Part shown: piece by piece, positions 27,244 to 36,855 of the stretch
How the letters are laid out: the number at the start of each line of letters is the position of its first letter
Numbering within the stretch: position 1 is the stretch's first letter
Origin: Sterolibacterium sp.
GTDB taxonomy: Bacteria > Pseudomonadota > Gammaproteobacteria > Burkholderiales > Rhodocyclaceae
DNA: 58,658 nt
Direction of reading: 5' to 3'
Assembly: GCA_023258955.1 (NCBI GenBank)
Contig: JAHFRE010000005.1
Location: forward strand, 1-58,658
Notes under the pieces: model-generated
Told to the model about the DNA's origin: nothing
Databases searched by the model: none
Seen by the model: the letters and a program-made list of their open reading frames with translations, nothing else
Made by a program: the position numbers and the translations under genes

Positions 27244-28701
27244 ATGCATAGATTCTTGCTTCGGGCCCTCTTGCTGTCGGGCTGCCTGCTCCTGAGCGCC
27301 TGCGCCAGCTATTCCGGTATCGCGCCGCAAGCCAAGCCGCTCACCGGCACGAGCATCTCCGGCAGCGAATCTGCTGCCGCCTTCACCGCCTGGCCGCGAC
27401 AGGATTGGTGGCAGGAGTTTGACGATCCGGCGCTCGCCGCTCTGATCGAGCAGGCCCTGGCCGGCAGCCCGAGCCTGCAAGCCGCGACGGCGAAGCTGGC
27501 GCGCGCCCGGGCCGTTGCCGACCAGGCAGAGAGCGGCTTGTGGCCGCAGCTAGGCACTTCGCTGTCGCTGGTGCGGGAGAGGTTCAGCGAGCGCGGCGAG
27601 GTGCCACCGCCCTACGCCGGCACCACCCGCGACATCGACGATCTGCAATTTGCTGGCCGCTGGGAACTGGATTTCTTCGGCAAGAACCGCGAGGGTTTGC
27701 ACCAGGCCATCGGCGAGTTGCGGGCGACGGCGGCCGAGCATCAAGCAGCGAAGCTCATGCTCGCCAGCGCCGTCGCCAGAAGCTATTTCAACCTCGCCCG
27801 CCTGCGGGCGCAGCGCGAGGTGGCGGCGCAGCGCCAAAGCCAGCGCAGCGCGCTGTCCGCCCTGATTGCACGGCGCTTCAAGGCCGGACTCGACACGCGC
27901 AGCGATTTGGACACCATCGACGGGTTGGTGGCCGAAGACGTCCGCGACATCGCCTTGCTGGAGGAGATGACCGACCTCGCCCGCCACGCGCTGGCTGCCT
28001 TGAGCGGGCAGGGGCCCGAGGCGGTGAAGGATTTGGCGCCGACCCTGCCCGCGGTATCGCCGCTGGCCCTGCCGCGGAGTTTGCCCGCCGCTTTGCTCGG
28101 TCATCGCGCCGACGTGGTCGCCGCCCGCTGGCGCGTCGAGGCCGCGGTGCACGGGCTCGAGGCGAGCAAGGCGCTGTTCTATCCGAACGTCAACCTGATG
28201 GCCTTCACCGGCTATTCGGCGATCGGCTTCGATCATTGGCTCGACGCCGGCAGCCGTCAGCCCGGCATCGGTCTGGCGGTGAATCTGCCGTTGTTCGACG
28301 CCGGACGCTTGCGCAGCCTCTACCGCGGCAACGCCGCCGCTGTCGATGGCGCGGTCGCAGCCTACAATGGCACCCTGCTCGACGCCTTGCGCGATGTTGC
28401 CGACCAATTGACGACCCTGCAGTCCTTGCAGGCGCAGCTCGCTGGCCAGGCGTCGGTCCTGGGCGCGGCCGAGCGCAGCCGTGACCTCGCCCTGCAGCGC
28501 TATCAGGCAGGAATCAGCGATCGCTTGAGCGCCCTCAATATGGAAAGCGCGTTGATCGCCCAGCGTCGTGCCTCGATCGAGCTGCGGGCGCGCTGGATCG
28601 ACGGTCGCATCGCGCTGATGCGCGCACTCGGCGGCGGATTCGCCGAGGACCCGGCGACCGCGCTGGCCGCCAGCGCCAACCCCACGACGATCGAAAACTA
28701 G
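27244..28701 (+). CDS. Outer-membrane efflux lipoprotein (OprM/NodT family)
   Basis: 485-residue TolC-like outer-membrane channel. The signal peptide ends in a lipobox (L17-S-A-C20), so it is probably lipid-anchored. Two outer-membrane efflux repeats follow, each rich in long Ala/Arg/Leu helices; a WWQEF…PALAALIEQAL start and the VDLFDAGR-like NLPLFDAGRLR motif are typical. It is first in a tripartite drug-efflux operon with the EmrA and EmrB homologues. A TACAAT at 27183–27188 could be a -10 element, but no good -35 accompanies it. Confidence 0.93.
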   Translation: MHRFLLRALLLSGCLLLSACASYSGIAPQAKPLTGTSISGSESAAAFTAWPRQDWWQEFDDPALAALIEQALAGSPSLQAATAKLARARAVADQAESGLWPQLGTSLSLVRERFSERGEVPPPYAGTTRDIDDLQFAGRWELDFFGKNREGLHQAIGELRATAAEHQAAKLMLASAVARSYFNLARLRAQREVAAQRQSQRSALSALIARRFKAGLDTRSDLDTIDGLVAEDVRDIALLEEMTDLARHALAALSGQGPEAVKDLAPTLPAVSPLALPRSLPAALLGHRADVVAARWRVEAAVHGLEASKALFYPNVNLMAFTGYSAIGFDHWLDAGSRQPGIGLAVNLPLFDAGRLRSLYRGNAAAVDGAVAAYNGTLLDALRDVADQLTTLQSLQAQLAGQASVLGAAERSRDLALQRYQAGISDRLSALNMESALIAQRRASIELRARWIDGRIALMRALGGGFAEDPATALAASANPTTIEN

Positions 28702-28726
28702 GCTCGCTCCAAAGCGAGGGAACACC

Positions 28727-29965
28727 ATGATGACGACAGACAACGACCTCACCCCGGGCCCGGCCGCGATCGAGACCAGACGCAGGCGACGCTTGTTGCT
28801 GCTCGGGCTCGTCTGCCTGCTCGCCGCTCTGGCCTACGGGCTCTATTGGCTGCTGGTGGCGCGCTTCAGCGTCAGCACCGACAACGCCTACGTCCAGGGC
28901 AACGTGGTGCAGATCACACCCCAGGTGGGCGGTACGGTGATCGCTATCGACGCCGACGACACCGACAGCGTCAAGGCGGGACAGTCGCTGGTGCGACTGG
29001 ACCCGGTCGACGCCAGGCTGGCGCTGGAGCAGGCCGAGGCGCAGTTGGCGCAGACGGTGCGCGAGGTGCGCGCCACCTACGCCACCAACCAGGCCCTGGC
29101 CTCCACCATGGGCGTGCGCCAGGCCGAACTGGCCCGCAGCGAGACCGAACTGGCACGCTTGACCGCGGATCTGGCGCGGCGTCAGTCGCTCGCCGAGGGC
29201 GGTGCCGTTTCGGTCGAGGAATTGCAGCATCTGCAGGCGGCCATCGCCAACGCGCGCAGCGGCCGGGCGGCGACCGCGGCGGCGGTGGACGAAGCCCGGC
29301 AGCAGCTGGCGAGAAACGAAGCCTTGACCGAGGGCAGCGCCGTCGAAACCCATCCGCGGGTGCTGGTCGCAGCGGGCAAGTACCGCGAGGCTTGGCTCGC
29401 CTACAAGCGGCTGGCCATCGCCGCGCCGGTGTCCGGCACCGTCGCCAGGCGCAGCGTGCAGGTGGGGCAGCGGCTGGCCAGCGGTGTGACCCTCATGACC
29501 ATCGTCCCCCTCGACCAGCTCTGGGTGGACGCCAATTTCAAGGAATCGCAGTTGGACAGCCTGCGTGTCGGCCAGCCGGCGCTCCTCACCGCCGACCTCT
29601 ACGGGCGGCACATGGAATACAAGGGGCGGGTGGCGGGCTTCGGCGCTGGCACCGGTTCGGCCTTCGCCCTGCTGCCGGCGCAAAACGCCACCGGCAACTG
29701 GATCAAGATCGTGCAGCGGGTGCCGGTGCGCATCAGCCTCGACGCCAAGGAGCTCATGGAGCATCCGCTGCGCGTCGGCTTGTCGATGGAGGTGTCGGTC
29801 GATGTGCACGATCAATCCGGCAAACTGGTGGAGGAGGGCGGACGAAGCGCACCGGTGGCCAGCACCAGCGTCTTCAATGAGCAGGACCGCGCGGCCGACG
29901 AGCGGGTCAACGCCATCGTCTCTGCCAATCTGGGCCACCGGGTGCGGCTGAAGCGGGCCGGATGA
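28727..29965 (+). CDS. Membrane fusion protein of the HlyD/EmrA family
   Basis: 412-residue periplasmic adaptor. A basic N-terminus and one TM helix (about 23–44) are followed by the lipoyl/barrel-sandwich hybrid (STDNAYVQGNVVQITPQVGG), a long alpha-helical hairpin (about 105–200) and a beta-barrel domain (IAAPVSGTVARRSVQVGQ, DQLWVDANFKESQL). It links the inner-membrane EmrB pump to the outer-membrane channel. Its ATG follows the channel gene by 25 bases. Its TGA overlaps an ATG (ATGA) that is out of frame with the downstream pump. Confidence 0.93.
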   Translation: MMTTDNDLTPGPAAIETRRRRRLLLLGLVCLLAALAYGLYWLLVARFSVSTDNAYVQGNVVQITPQVGGTVIAIDADDTDSVKAGQSLVRLDPVDARLALEQAEAQLAQTVREVRATYATNQALASTMGVRQAELARSETELARLTADLARRQSLAEGGAVSVEELQHLQAAIANARSGRAATAAAVDEARQQLARNEALTEGSAVETHPRVLVAAGKYREAWLAYKRLAIAAPVSGTVARRSVQVGQRLASGVTLMTIVPLDQLWVDANFKESQLDSLRVGQPALLTADLYGRHMEYKGRVAGFGAGTGSAFALLPAQNATGNWIKIVQRVPVRISLDAKELMEHPLRVGLSMEVSVDVHDQSGKLVEEGGRSAPVASTSVFNEQDRAADERVNAIVSANLGHRVRLKRAG

Positions 29966-30034
29966 TGCGCGCAACAGATCGACGCCCGCGAGCGCAGGGA
30001 CCAATCATCCAGCGCCGCTGCCGCGGCTGCCCCC

Positions 30035-31591
30035 GTGGCTGAGGCGGCGCCGGGCTACGAGTTGCCGCCGCTCAAAGGCGGCGAGCTCGCCATGGGGACG
30101 CTGGCCCTGTCGCTGGGCATCTTCATGAACATTCTCGACTCTTCGATCGCCAACGTATCCATCCCCGCCATCGCCGGCGACTTCGCCGTCAGTCCCAACC
30201 AGGGGACCTGGGTCATCACCAGCTTCGCCGTATCCAACGCCATCTCGGTGCCGCTGACCGGCTGGCTGACCCAGCGCTTCGGCGCGGTGCGCCTGTTCAC
30301 TCTGAGCACCGTCCTCTTCGTCCTCAGCTCCGTGCTCTGCGGACTGGCGCCCAATCTGGGCATGTTGATCCTGTTCCGCGTCATCCAGGGGCTGGTCGCC
30401 GGGCCGATGATTCCGCTCTCGCAGGCGCTGCTGCTGCAAAGCTACCCCAGGGCCAAGGCCGGTACGGCCCTGGCCTTTTGGTCGATGACGACGCTGGTGG
30501 CACCCGTCACGGGTCCGCTCCTGGGCGGCTGGATCACCGACAACCTGAGCTGGCCGTGGATCTTCTACATCAATGTGCCGGTGGGCATCGTCTCCGTCGT
30601 GGTCACCTGGAACATCTACAAGACGCGGGAGACGCCGACGCGCAAGCTGCCCATCGATGCGGTCGGACTCGCCTCGCTGGTGCTGTGGGTTGGCGCCTTG
30701 CAGATCATGCTCGACAAGGGCAAGGAGCTGGACTGGTTCGCCTCGACGCAGATCGTCGTCCTCGGCCTGGTGGCCCTTGTCGGCTTCGTCTTCTTCCTGA
30801 TCTGGGAACTGGGGGATGAACATCCGGTCGTGGACCTGTCGCTGTTCGCGCGGCGCAATTTCTGGGTCGGGACCTTGGCGCTGGCCCTGGGCTACGGCGT
30901 GTTCTTCGGCAATACGGTGCTCCTGCCGCTGTGGCTGCAGCAGCACATGGCCTATACGGCGACCTGGGCCGGCATCATCATGGCGCCGGTTGGACTGCTG
31001 GCGCTGGTGGTTACGCCCTTGGTCGGCAAGAACGTGCACAAGGTGGACCTGCGCTTCCTCTCCTCCCTGGGCTTTTGCGTCTTCGCGTTGGTACTCTGGA
31101 TGCGAACCCAGTTCAACACCCAGGCCGATGTTGTGACCTTGATCATGCCCACCGTGATCCAGGGTGTGGCCATGGCGCTGTTCTTCGTCCCGCTGGTGAC
31201 GCTGATCAATTCCGGGCTGCCGCCGCAGCGCATCGCCGCGGCCTCCGGTCTGTCCAACTTCGCGCGCATCACCGCGGGGGCCTTCGGCACCTCGATCACG
31301 ACCACCCTCTGGGAAAATCGCGCCGCCATGCACCACGCCGAATTGACGGAGGCGATCAACAGCGCCAGTATTCCCACCGCGCAGGCCCTGTCGGGCCTGG
31401 CGAACCTCGGACTGGGGCAGGGGCAGGCCATGAGCTTCATCAATCGCTCGATCGACCAGCAGGCCTATATGCTCAGCGCCGCCGACATCTTCGCCGCCTC
31501 GGCGGCGCTGTTCCTGTCCCTGATCGCCGTCGTCTGGCTGGCGCGGCCGGTCCACGGCGCGGCTGCCGTGGGCGGCGGCGGGGCCCATTGA
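30035..31591 (+). CDS. DHA2 family MFS multidrug transporter (EmrB/QacA type)
   Basis: 518-residue, 14-TM drug:H+ antiporter. The conserved first-helix motif is visible (LDSSIANVSIPAIAGDF), as is a motif-A-like GWLTQRFGAVRLF. It would expel hydrophobic drugs through the EmrA and NodT partners. The start is uncertain. The GTG at 30035 is the only usual start codon between the upstream in-frame stop and the first TM, and it has no ribosome site. The in-frame sequence before it still reads like protein (AQQIDARERRDQSSSAAAAA), while the coupled ATG at 29962 is in another frame. A one-base error or frameshift near 29966–30030 would explain this. Confidence 0.88.
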   Translation: MAEAAPGYELPPLKGGELAMGTLALSLGIFMNILDSSIANVSIPAIAGDFAVSPNQGTWVITSFAVSNAISVPLTGWLTQRFGAVRLFTLSTVLFVLSSVLCGLAPNLGMLILFRVIQGLVAGPMIPLSQALLLQSYPRAKAGTALAFWSMTTLVAPVTGPLLGGWITDNLSWPWIFYINVPVGIVSVVVTWNIYKTRETPTRKLPIDAVGLASLVLWVGALQIMLDKGKELDWFASTQIVVLGLVALVGFVFFLIWELGDEHPVVDLSLFARRNFWVGTLALALGYGVFFGNTVLLPLWLQQHMAYTATWAGIIMAPVGLLALVVTPLVGKNVHKVDLRFLSSLGFCVFALVLWMRTQFNTQADVVTLIMPTVIQGVAMALFFVPLVTLINSGLPPQRIAAASGLSNFARITAGAFGTSITTTLWENRAAMHHAELTEAINSASIPTAQALSGLANLGLGQGQAMSFINRSIDQQAYMLSAADIFAASAALFLSLIAVVWLARPVHGAAAVGGGGAH

Positions 31592-31632
31592 GCGCGGCCC
31601 GACAGCAACCAATATTCAAGCGAGGTGCGACG

Positions 31633-32010
31633 ATGGCCGACGATTCCAAGATCTTCCTCGCCTTGGGTGCCACGAGCGCGGTTGCCGCCATCCTGGTCGG
31701 CTCGGTCGCCGCACACCTGCCGAACGAGCAGCTCGCGGTGTCGCAGTCCTTCTACCTGCCCGCCATGCAGTACCATCAGCTGCACGCGCTGGGCCTGATG
31801 ATCGTCGGCCTGGCGGCAGCCAGGTTCGACCGCTCGCCCTGGCTAAGGTGGTCGGGCTGGCTGATGCTGGTCGGCACCCTGCTCTTCAGCGGCAATCTGT
31901 ATCTGCGCAGCTTCTTCGGCTACCACGAGTTGCACGCGCTGACGCCCTACGGCGGGCTCGCCTTCCTGCTAGCCTGGCTGCTGCTGGCCATCGGCGTGCT
32001 GAGGGCATGA
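31633..32010 (+). CDS. DUF423 small inner-membrane protein
   Basis: 125-residue protein with four hydrophobic segments and the DUF423 signatures LGATSAVAAILVGSVAAH, MQYHQLHALGL, LLFSGNLYLRSFF and LTPYGGLAFLLAWL. Homologues such as YgdD are inner-membrane proteins of unknown function. GAGG lies 8 bases upstream of ATG 31633. The gene sits between the efflux operon and a threonine dehydratase gene (12 bases away), with no obvious functional link. Confidence 0.9.
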   Translation: MADDSKIFLALGATSAVAAILVGSVAAHLPNEQLAVSQSFYLPAMQYHQLHALGLMIVGLAAARFDRSPWLRWSGWLMLVGTLLFSGNLYLRSFFGYHELHALTPYGGLAFLLAWLLLAIGVLRA

Positions 32011-32022
32011 GCGGCGCGCACG

Positions 32023-33246
32023 ATGAAGCTCAACCTAGCCGAGGTACGCGCTGCCGCAAAGCGGCTGCGCGGTCAGGCGCTCAACACGCCCTTCCTGCAC
32101 TCACGCACCCTGTCCGAGCTGTGCGGCTGCGAACTCTGGCTCAAGTTCGAGAACCACCAGTTTACCGCCTCGTTCAAAGAGCGCGGCGCCCTCAATCGGC
32201 TGGCCACGCTCAGCGCCGAGCAGGCGCGCCTGGGCGTGCTGGCGGTGTCCGCCGGCAACCACGCCCAGGCCGTCGCCTACCACGCGCAGCGCCTCGGAAT
32301 CAAGGCGGTGATCGTCATGCCGCGGCACACGCCGGCGGTCAAGGTGAGCCGCACCGAGCATTTCGGCGCCGAGATACTGCTCGCCGGCGAGACCTTCGAC
32401 GAGGCGCTGCAGCAGGGCCTAGCCCTCGCCAAAGACAGAAAGCTGACCCTGGTCCATCCCTACGACGATCCCTACGTGATCGCCGGTCAGGGAACCCTGG
32501 CGCTGGAAATGCTCGAGGCGCAGCCGGACCTCGAGGCGCTGGTGATCGCCATCGGTGGCGGTGGCCTGATCTCCGGCGTGTCGCTGGCGGCGAAGGCAAT
32601 CAGGCCCGAGATCGAGATCTACGGCGTCCAATCCGAGTCCTTTCCGGCGATGCACGCGCTGTTCCACGGCAGCAGCGCCGAATCTCAAACAAACTCGATC
32701 GCCGACGGCATCGCCGTCAAGATGCCGGGCCTGCTCACCCGCGAGCTGATCAAGGCGCAGGTCGAGGACATCGTCCTGGTGTCGGAGGAGGATATCGAGC
32801 GCGCCCTGGTGATGCTGCTGGAGATCGAGAAGACCGTGGTCGAAGGCGCCGGCGCCGCCGGTCTGGCCGGTGTGCTGCGCCACCGTCGGCGCTTCGAAGG
32901 GCGCAAGCTCGGGCTGGTGCTCTCCGGCGGCAACATCGATTCCTCGCTGCTGTCCGACGCCATCGCCCGCGAGATGGTGCGCTCGGGTCGCCTGGCGCGG
33001 CTGCGGGTCGACCTGCGCGACGTGCCGGGGGCGTTGGCGCGCGCCGCGCAGGTGGTGGCCGACGCCCAGGGCAACATCGAGGAGGTGCAGCACCAACGTG
33101 CCTTCACCAAGCTGCCGGCGCGCAGCGTCGAAATCGAGATCGTGGTTCAGGCGCGCGGGCCGGAGCACGTGCTGCGCATCATCGAGGCCTTGAACGCCAC
33201 CGGCTTCCACGCCACCCTGGAGAACAACCGCAACGCTTCGAGCTAG
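32023..33246 (+). CDS. Threonine ammonia-lyase (biodegradative type with C-terminal ACT domain)
   Basis: 407-residue PLP enzyme that deaminates L-threonine (and possibly L-serine) to 2-oxobutanoate and ammonia. The PLP lysine is Lys52 in FTASFKERGALNRL. The phosphate-binding glycine loop is AIGGGGLISG, and SAGNHAQAVA matches the substrate loop. Residues about 328–405 form an ACT-like domain (RLRVDLRDVPGALARAAQVV), matching the 400-residue ilvA/tdcB-like class, not the 510-residue biosynthetic IlvA with two ACT-like domains. It converges with the thioesterase gene, 34 bases away. Confidence 0.92.
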   Translation: MKLNLAEVRAAAKRLRGQALNTPFLHSRTLSELCGCELWLKFENHQFTASFKERGALNRLATLSAEQARLGVLAVSAGNHAQAVAYHAQRLGIKAVIVMPRHTPAVKVSRTEHFGAEILLAGETFDEALQQGLALAKDRKLTLVHPYDDPYVIAGQGTLALEMLEAQPDLEALVIAIGGGGLISGVSLAAKAIRPEIEIYGVQSESFPAMHALFHGSSAESQTNSIADGIAVKMPGLLTRELIKAQVEDIVLVSEEDIERALVMLLEIEKTVVEGAGAAGLAGVLRHRRRFEGRKLGLVLSGGNIDSSLLSDAIAREMVRSGRLARLRVDLRDVPGALARAAQVVADAQGNIEEVQHQRAFTKLPARSVEIEIVVQARGPEHVLRIIEALNATGFHATLENNRNASS

Positions 33247-33280
33247 GCAGTCCAGGCTTCAGGACCACCACCGGGCGCGC

Positions 33281-34096
33281 TCAGTCGCGGGCGCGCACGG
33301 ACAGGCTCTGCGTGGCGCGGCCGATCAGGCCCTGCTCGTCGTAGAGCGTCGATTCGGCCAGACCGCAGCCGTTCTGGCCGAAATGGGTGCGGGCGTCGAG
33401 GCAGATCCACTCGCCCTGCGGACGGCGCAGCAGGTTGATGGTCAGGTCGGAATTGACGAAGCTGTAGCGGGTGAAATCGAGAATGGCGCTGATGCCGTTG
33501 CCCGAATCGGCGGCGACGGCGACCCGCTGGTAGCCGCTGGGCTGCTCGCCCTCGAGCAGCGGGCGATTCATGCGGAACCAAATCGCGCACGGTCCGTTGA
33601 ACAGAGCGCCCTGCGCGACCCGCGTTTCGACCAGGTCGGCGTAACCGACGTGGCTGCCGGCGAAGGGCATCACCCCCGGCGGCGACTCTGCCGCTTCGCG
33701 CACCGCCGTCGGCAGCGGATGTCCCGGCAGCCCTTGGGGCAGCTCCAGCTCGTTCTCGCGCTGGGCCAGCGCCGTGAACCGCGCGACTTCCTTGCCCTGC
33801 GCTACGACGCGCGCCGAGAAATGTCCGGCGTTGCGGCCGACGTAGTCGGCGGTGACCTCGACCGCGAGTTCGCCTATCGGCACTGGTCGCAGCAGGTTGG
33901 CGGTGAGCCGCGACAGGTGGCTCAGTCCCTGTTGTGCGGTGGCGCGCTCGATGGCGCGGCAGGCCAGGGCGATCGGCGGGCCGGCGTGCTGGTGTTCGGG
34001 GTGCCAGGGGCCGCGCGTCAGGGCGCTGGACAGGTAGGCGCCATCGGTCCGCGCCGCGTAGGCGGCTGCGGGCAAAACCTTTGCATCGACCGTCAT
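33281..34096 (-). CDS. Acyl-CoA thioesterase-like protein (TesB-type double hotdog)
   Basis: 271-residue protein with the two-hotdog layout of TesB-like enzymes. The N-terminal half includes GPWHPEHQHAGPPIALACRAIE and TANLLRPVPIGELAVEV. The C-terminal half includes ISAILDFTRYSFVNSDLTIN and WICLDARTHFGQNGCGLAES. It would hydrolyse acyl-CoA to free acid and CoA; chain-length preference is not predictable. It lies 34 bases downstream of the DUF3567 gene on the same strand and may be cotranscribed with it. Confidence 0.87.
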   Translation of the reverse strand: MTVDAKVLPAAAYAARTDGAYLSSALTRGPWHPEHQHAGPPIALACRAIERATAQQGLSHLSRLTANLLRPVPIGELAVEVTADYVGRNAGHFSARVVAQGKEVARFTALAQRENELELPQGLPGHPLPTAVREAAESPPGVMPFAGSHVGYADLVETRVAQGALFNGPCAIWFRMNRPLLEGEQPSGYQRVAVAADSGNGISAILDFTRYSFVNSDLTINLLRRPQGEWICLDARTHFGQNGCGLAESTLYDEQGLIGRATQSLSVRARD

Positions 34097-34130
34097 CGGC
34101 AGCCTGGCCCCTGGGTGAAATCCTCTGCGC

Positions 34131-34364
34131 TCAATGATACGACAGGGCGTAGGTGACCGGTGGTTCGAAGGAGCGGATCATCGTTTCGAAATCCTCAAGA
34201 TTGGGCTCCTGCCCCACCATCGACTGGAACTCAGCGCGAAAGCGGTGGGCGACCTCGCCCCTGACGAAGGTCATCTTGTCGTAGCGCTTGTCCACGATCT
34301 CGATCGAGTCGGCGTCTGGGTAGTCGATGACGTAGATGCCCGGGCTGTCGAAGACGACGTTCAT
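34131..34364 (-). CDS. DUF3567 family protein
   Basis: 77-residue acidic cytoplasmic protein beginning MNVVFDSPGIYVIDYPDADS, which matches the betaproteobacterial DUF3567 family of unknown function. I chose ATG 34364 because AGGAG stands 8 bases upstream and the family starts with this motif; the frame stays open further upstream but the added residues look non-coding. It is divergent from comEC. The family is a useful marker for betaproteobacteria. Confidence 0.85.
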   Translation of the reverse strand: MNVVFDSPGIYVIDYPDADSIEIVDKRYDKMTFVRGEVAHRFRAEFQSMVGQEPNLEDFETMIRSFEPPVTYALSYH

Positions 34365-34509
34365 GGTGTTAGCTCCTGCGCTGGTTTCCTGTTGCCTACA
34401 TGGTGCCGTGACGGCAAATTTCAATGGCTCGCCGGTGGTATCCGTCGGGCATCGCCATATGCATGTATCATCGTTGTTGGCGGCGCCCCCGCGCCGCGAG
34501 CGCTCTGAC

Positions 34510-36846
34510 GTGCGATTCTCCATTCTCTGCTTCACCGCCGGCGTCCTCTGTCTGCAGCATCAAGCGCTGCTGCCCGAGGGCCTGCTCCTGCTCGCCGCGG
34601 TCGCCTTCGGGCTGGCGGCGCTCGGCTGCCGCTGGCGGCCGGCCTGGCCGGTCGCCGCGTTTCTGCTCGGTTTCGTCTGGGCCGCGGCGTTGGCCCAGCA
34701 GCGCTTGGCGCAGAGCCTGCCTGCCGAACTGGAAGGGCGCGACCTTGCCGTCGTCGGGGTTATCACCGGTCTGCCGCAACGTTTTGACAACGGCATCCGC
34801 TTCGACTTCACCATCGAGTCGTCGGCAGCGACCGTTCCCGAGCACGTCTCGCTGGCCTGGTATCGCGGCTCCCCGCGCGAGGCCGGCGAGGGCGAGGGGC
34901 AGGGCCTGCTGCCGCCTCTGCCGGTGCACGCCGGCGAGCGCTGGGCCTTTGTGGTGCGCCTGAAGCGGCCGCACGGCAACCTCAATCCCGAGGGCTTCGA
35001 CTTCGAGGCCTGGCTGCTTGAGAACGGCATCCGCGCCACCGGCACGATCGCCCCCAAAGCCGAAAACCGCCGGCTCGATCCCTTCGTGGCGACGCCGGCG
35101 ACGATCGTCGCCGCCCTGCGCGAGTCGCTGCGCGAACGCTTCCTGGCGATCCTGCCGGATGGGCCCAGCGTCGGCGTGCTGGTCGCGCTGACGGCGGGCG
35201 ACCAGCAGGGCATAGGCGAAGCGCAGTGGCAGATCTTCAGCCGTACCGGAGTCACCCATCTGGTGAGCATCTCGGGGTTGCACGTGACCATGTTCGCCAG
35301 CCTCGCCTACGCCTTGGTCTCGTGGCTGTGGCGACGCAGCCCGGCCCTGATGCAGCGCCTGCCGGCGCAGAAGGCGGCGAGCGTCGGCGGTTTTCTCGCC
35401 GCCTGGTTCTATTGCCTGCTCTCGGGCTTCGCCGTACCGGCGCAGCGTACCCTCTACATGCTGGCGGTGGTGGCGCTGGCCCTCCACGCCCGGCGCAGCA
35501 CCTCACCCAGCCGCATCCTCGCCCTGGCCTTGCTGGTCGTTGTGTTGCTCGATCCCTGGGCCGTGCTCGCGCCAGGCTTCTGGCTGTCCTTCGGCTGCGT
35601 CGCGCTGCTCTTCTACGTCGCTGCCGGCCGTCTCGGCGACGGCCATTGGCTGGGCGCCTGGGCGAGGGCACAATGGGCGTTGGGTATGGGCATGATCCCG
35701 GCGCTGCTGCTGCTGTTCCAACAATTTTCCCTGGTCTCGCCCCTGGCCAACGCGATCGCGATTCCGGTGGTGAGCTTCGTGGTGACGCCGCTGGCGCTGG
35801 CGGCGGCGCTGCCGCTGCTCGGTCCCTTGCTGCAGCTGGCCCACGGCGCCATGGAGGCGCTGCTGCTCCTGCTCGCCTGGTTGGCCGACCTGCCGGTCGC
35901 CGTCTGGCAGCAGGCGGCGCCACCGACCTGGGCCTGGCTGCTGGCATTGCCAGGGGCGCTGTGGTGGCTGGCGCCGCGCGGCCTGCCCTCGCGCTGGCTG
36001 GGCGCGGCTTTGTTCCTGCCGCTTTTGACCCTGGAGCCGCCACGGCCGGCGAGCGGCGAAGCCCTGGTGACCACGCTCGACGTCGGCCAGGGCCTGGCGA
36101 TGCACATCCAGACGGCCAACCACGACCTGATCTACGACTCCGGGCCGCGCTATACGCTCGAGGCCAACAGCGGCAATCGCGTCATCCTGCCCTATCTGCG
36201 CGCGCGCGGCGTGCGCCGTCTCGACGGGGTCGTCGTCACCCACCAGGACAAGGACCACTCCGGCGGCGCCGAGAGCCTGCTCGAGGCGATGCCGGCAGAT
36301 TGGTTGATGAGCTCGCTGGCCTTCGAGCACGAGCTGTCGGCCCTGCCGTTGACGGCGCTGCCCTGCGAGGACGGCCAGCGCTGGAGCTGGGACGGGGTCG
36401 AGTTCCTGGTGCTGCATCCACCGGCTGCGCAATTCGATACCCCGAGCCGCAAGAGCAACGACATGAGCTGCGTGTTGAAGCTGAGCACCCGCCACGGTGG
36501 CGTGCTGCTCACCTCGGACATTGAGGCGTTGACCGAGGCAGCGCTGTTGCTGCGCCATCGGCCAGAGCTGAAGAGCGAGGTCCTGATCGTGCCCCACCAC
36601 GGCAGTCGCACCTCGTCGACGCCGGAATTCATCGCCGCCGTCGGCGCCGCGCGGGTGATCTATCCGGTCGGTTACCGCAATCGCTTCGCTCACCCGCGGC
36701 CCGAGGTGGTGGCACGCTATCAGGCCAGCGGCGCCGACCAGCACCGTACCGACGCCGAGGGGGCGTTGACCTTGCAGCTCGCCTCGTCGGGAATGAACCT
36801 GGTGGCCGAGCGGGACCAGCGACGGCGCTACTGGCACGGGCGCTGA
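34510..36846 (+). CDS. comEC: DNA internalization competence protein ComEC/Rec2
   Basis: 778-residue inner-membrane channel that moves single-stranded DNA into the cytoplasm during natural transformation. The N-terminal hydrophobic segment and OB-like region are followed by the competence domain (LVSISGLHVTMFASLAYALV) with many TM helices. A C-terminal metallo-beta-lactamase-like domain (about 520–770) carries TTLDVGQGLAMHI, THQDKDHSGG, LTSDIE and VPHHGSRTSS. I prefer GTG 34510, where the VRFSILCFTAGVL start fits family members; ATG 34459 in the same frame is an alternative. It converges with the lipase-like gene 9 bases away. Confidence 0.92.
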   Translation: MRFSILCFTAGVLCLQHQALLPEGLLLLAAVAFGLAALGCRWRPAWPVAAFLLGFVWAAALAQQRLAQSLPAELEGRDLAVVGVITGLPQRFDNGIRFDFTIESSAATVPEHVSLAWYRGSPREAGEGEGQGLLPPLPVHAGERWAFVVRLKRPHGNLNPEGFDFEAWLLENGIRATGTIAPKAENRRLDPFVATPATIVAALRESLRERFLAILPDGPSVGVLVALTAGDQQGIGEAQWQIFSRTGVTHLVSISGLHVTMFASLAYALVSWLWRRSPALMQRLPAQKAASVGGFLAAWFYCLLSGFAVPAQRTLYMLAVVALALHARRSTSPSRILALALLVVVLLDPWAVLAPGFWLSFGCVALLFYVAAGRLGDGHWLGAWARAQWALGMGMIPALLLLFQQFSLVSPLANAIAIPVVSFVVTPLALAAALPLLGPLLQLAHGAMEALLLLLAWLADLPVAVWQQAAPPTWAWLLALPGALWWLAPRGLPSRWLGAALFLPLLTLEPPRPASGEALVTTLDVGQGLAMHIQTANHDLIYDSGPRYTLEANSGNRVILPYLRARGVRRLDGVVVTHQDKDHSGGAESLLEAMPADWLMSSLAFEHELSALPLTALPCEDGQRWSWDGVEFLVLHPPAAQFDTPSRKSNDMSCVLKLSTRHGGVLLTSDIEALTEAALLLRHRPELKSEVLIVPHHGSRTSSTPEFIAAVGAARVIYPVGYRNRFAHPRPEVVARYQASGADQHRTDAEGALTLQLASSGMNLVAERDQRRRYWHGR

Positions 36847-36855
36847 GCTACCCTC

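Noticed and set aside
26185-27480. A 431-codon − strand frame spanning the YjfB-like gene, the GNAT gene and the efflux gene start
   Set aside because: It overlaps three supported genes and an intergenic region, and its translation is low-complexity Arg/Gly without motifs.
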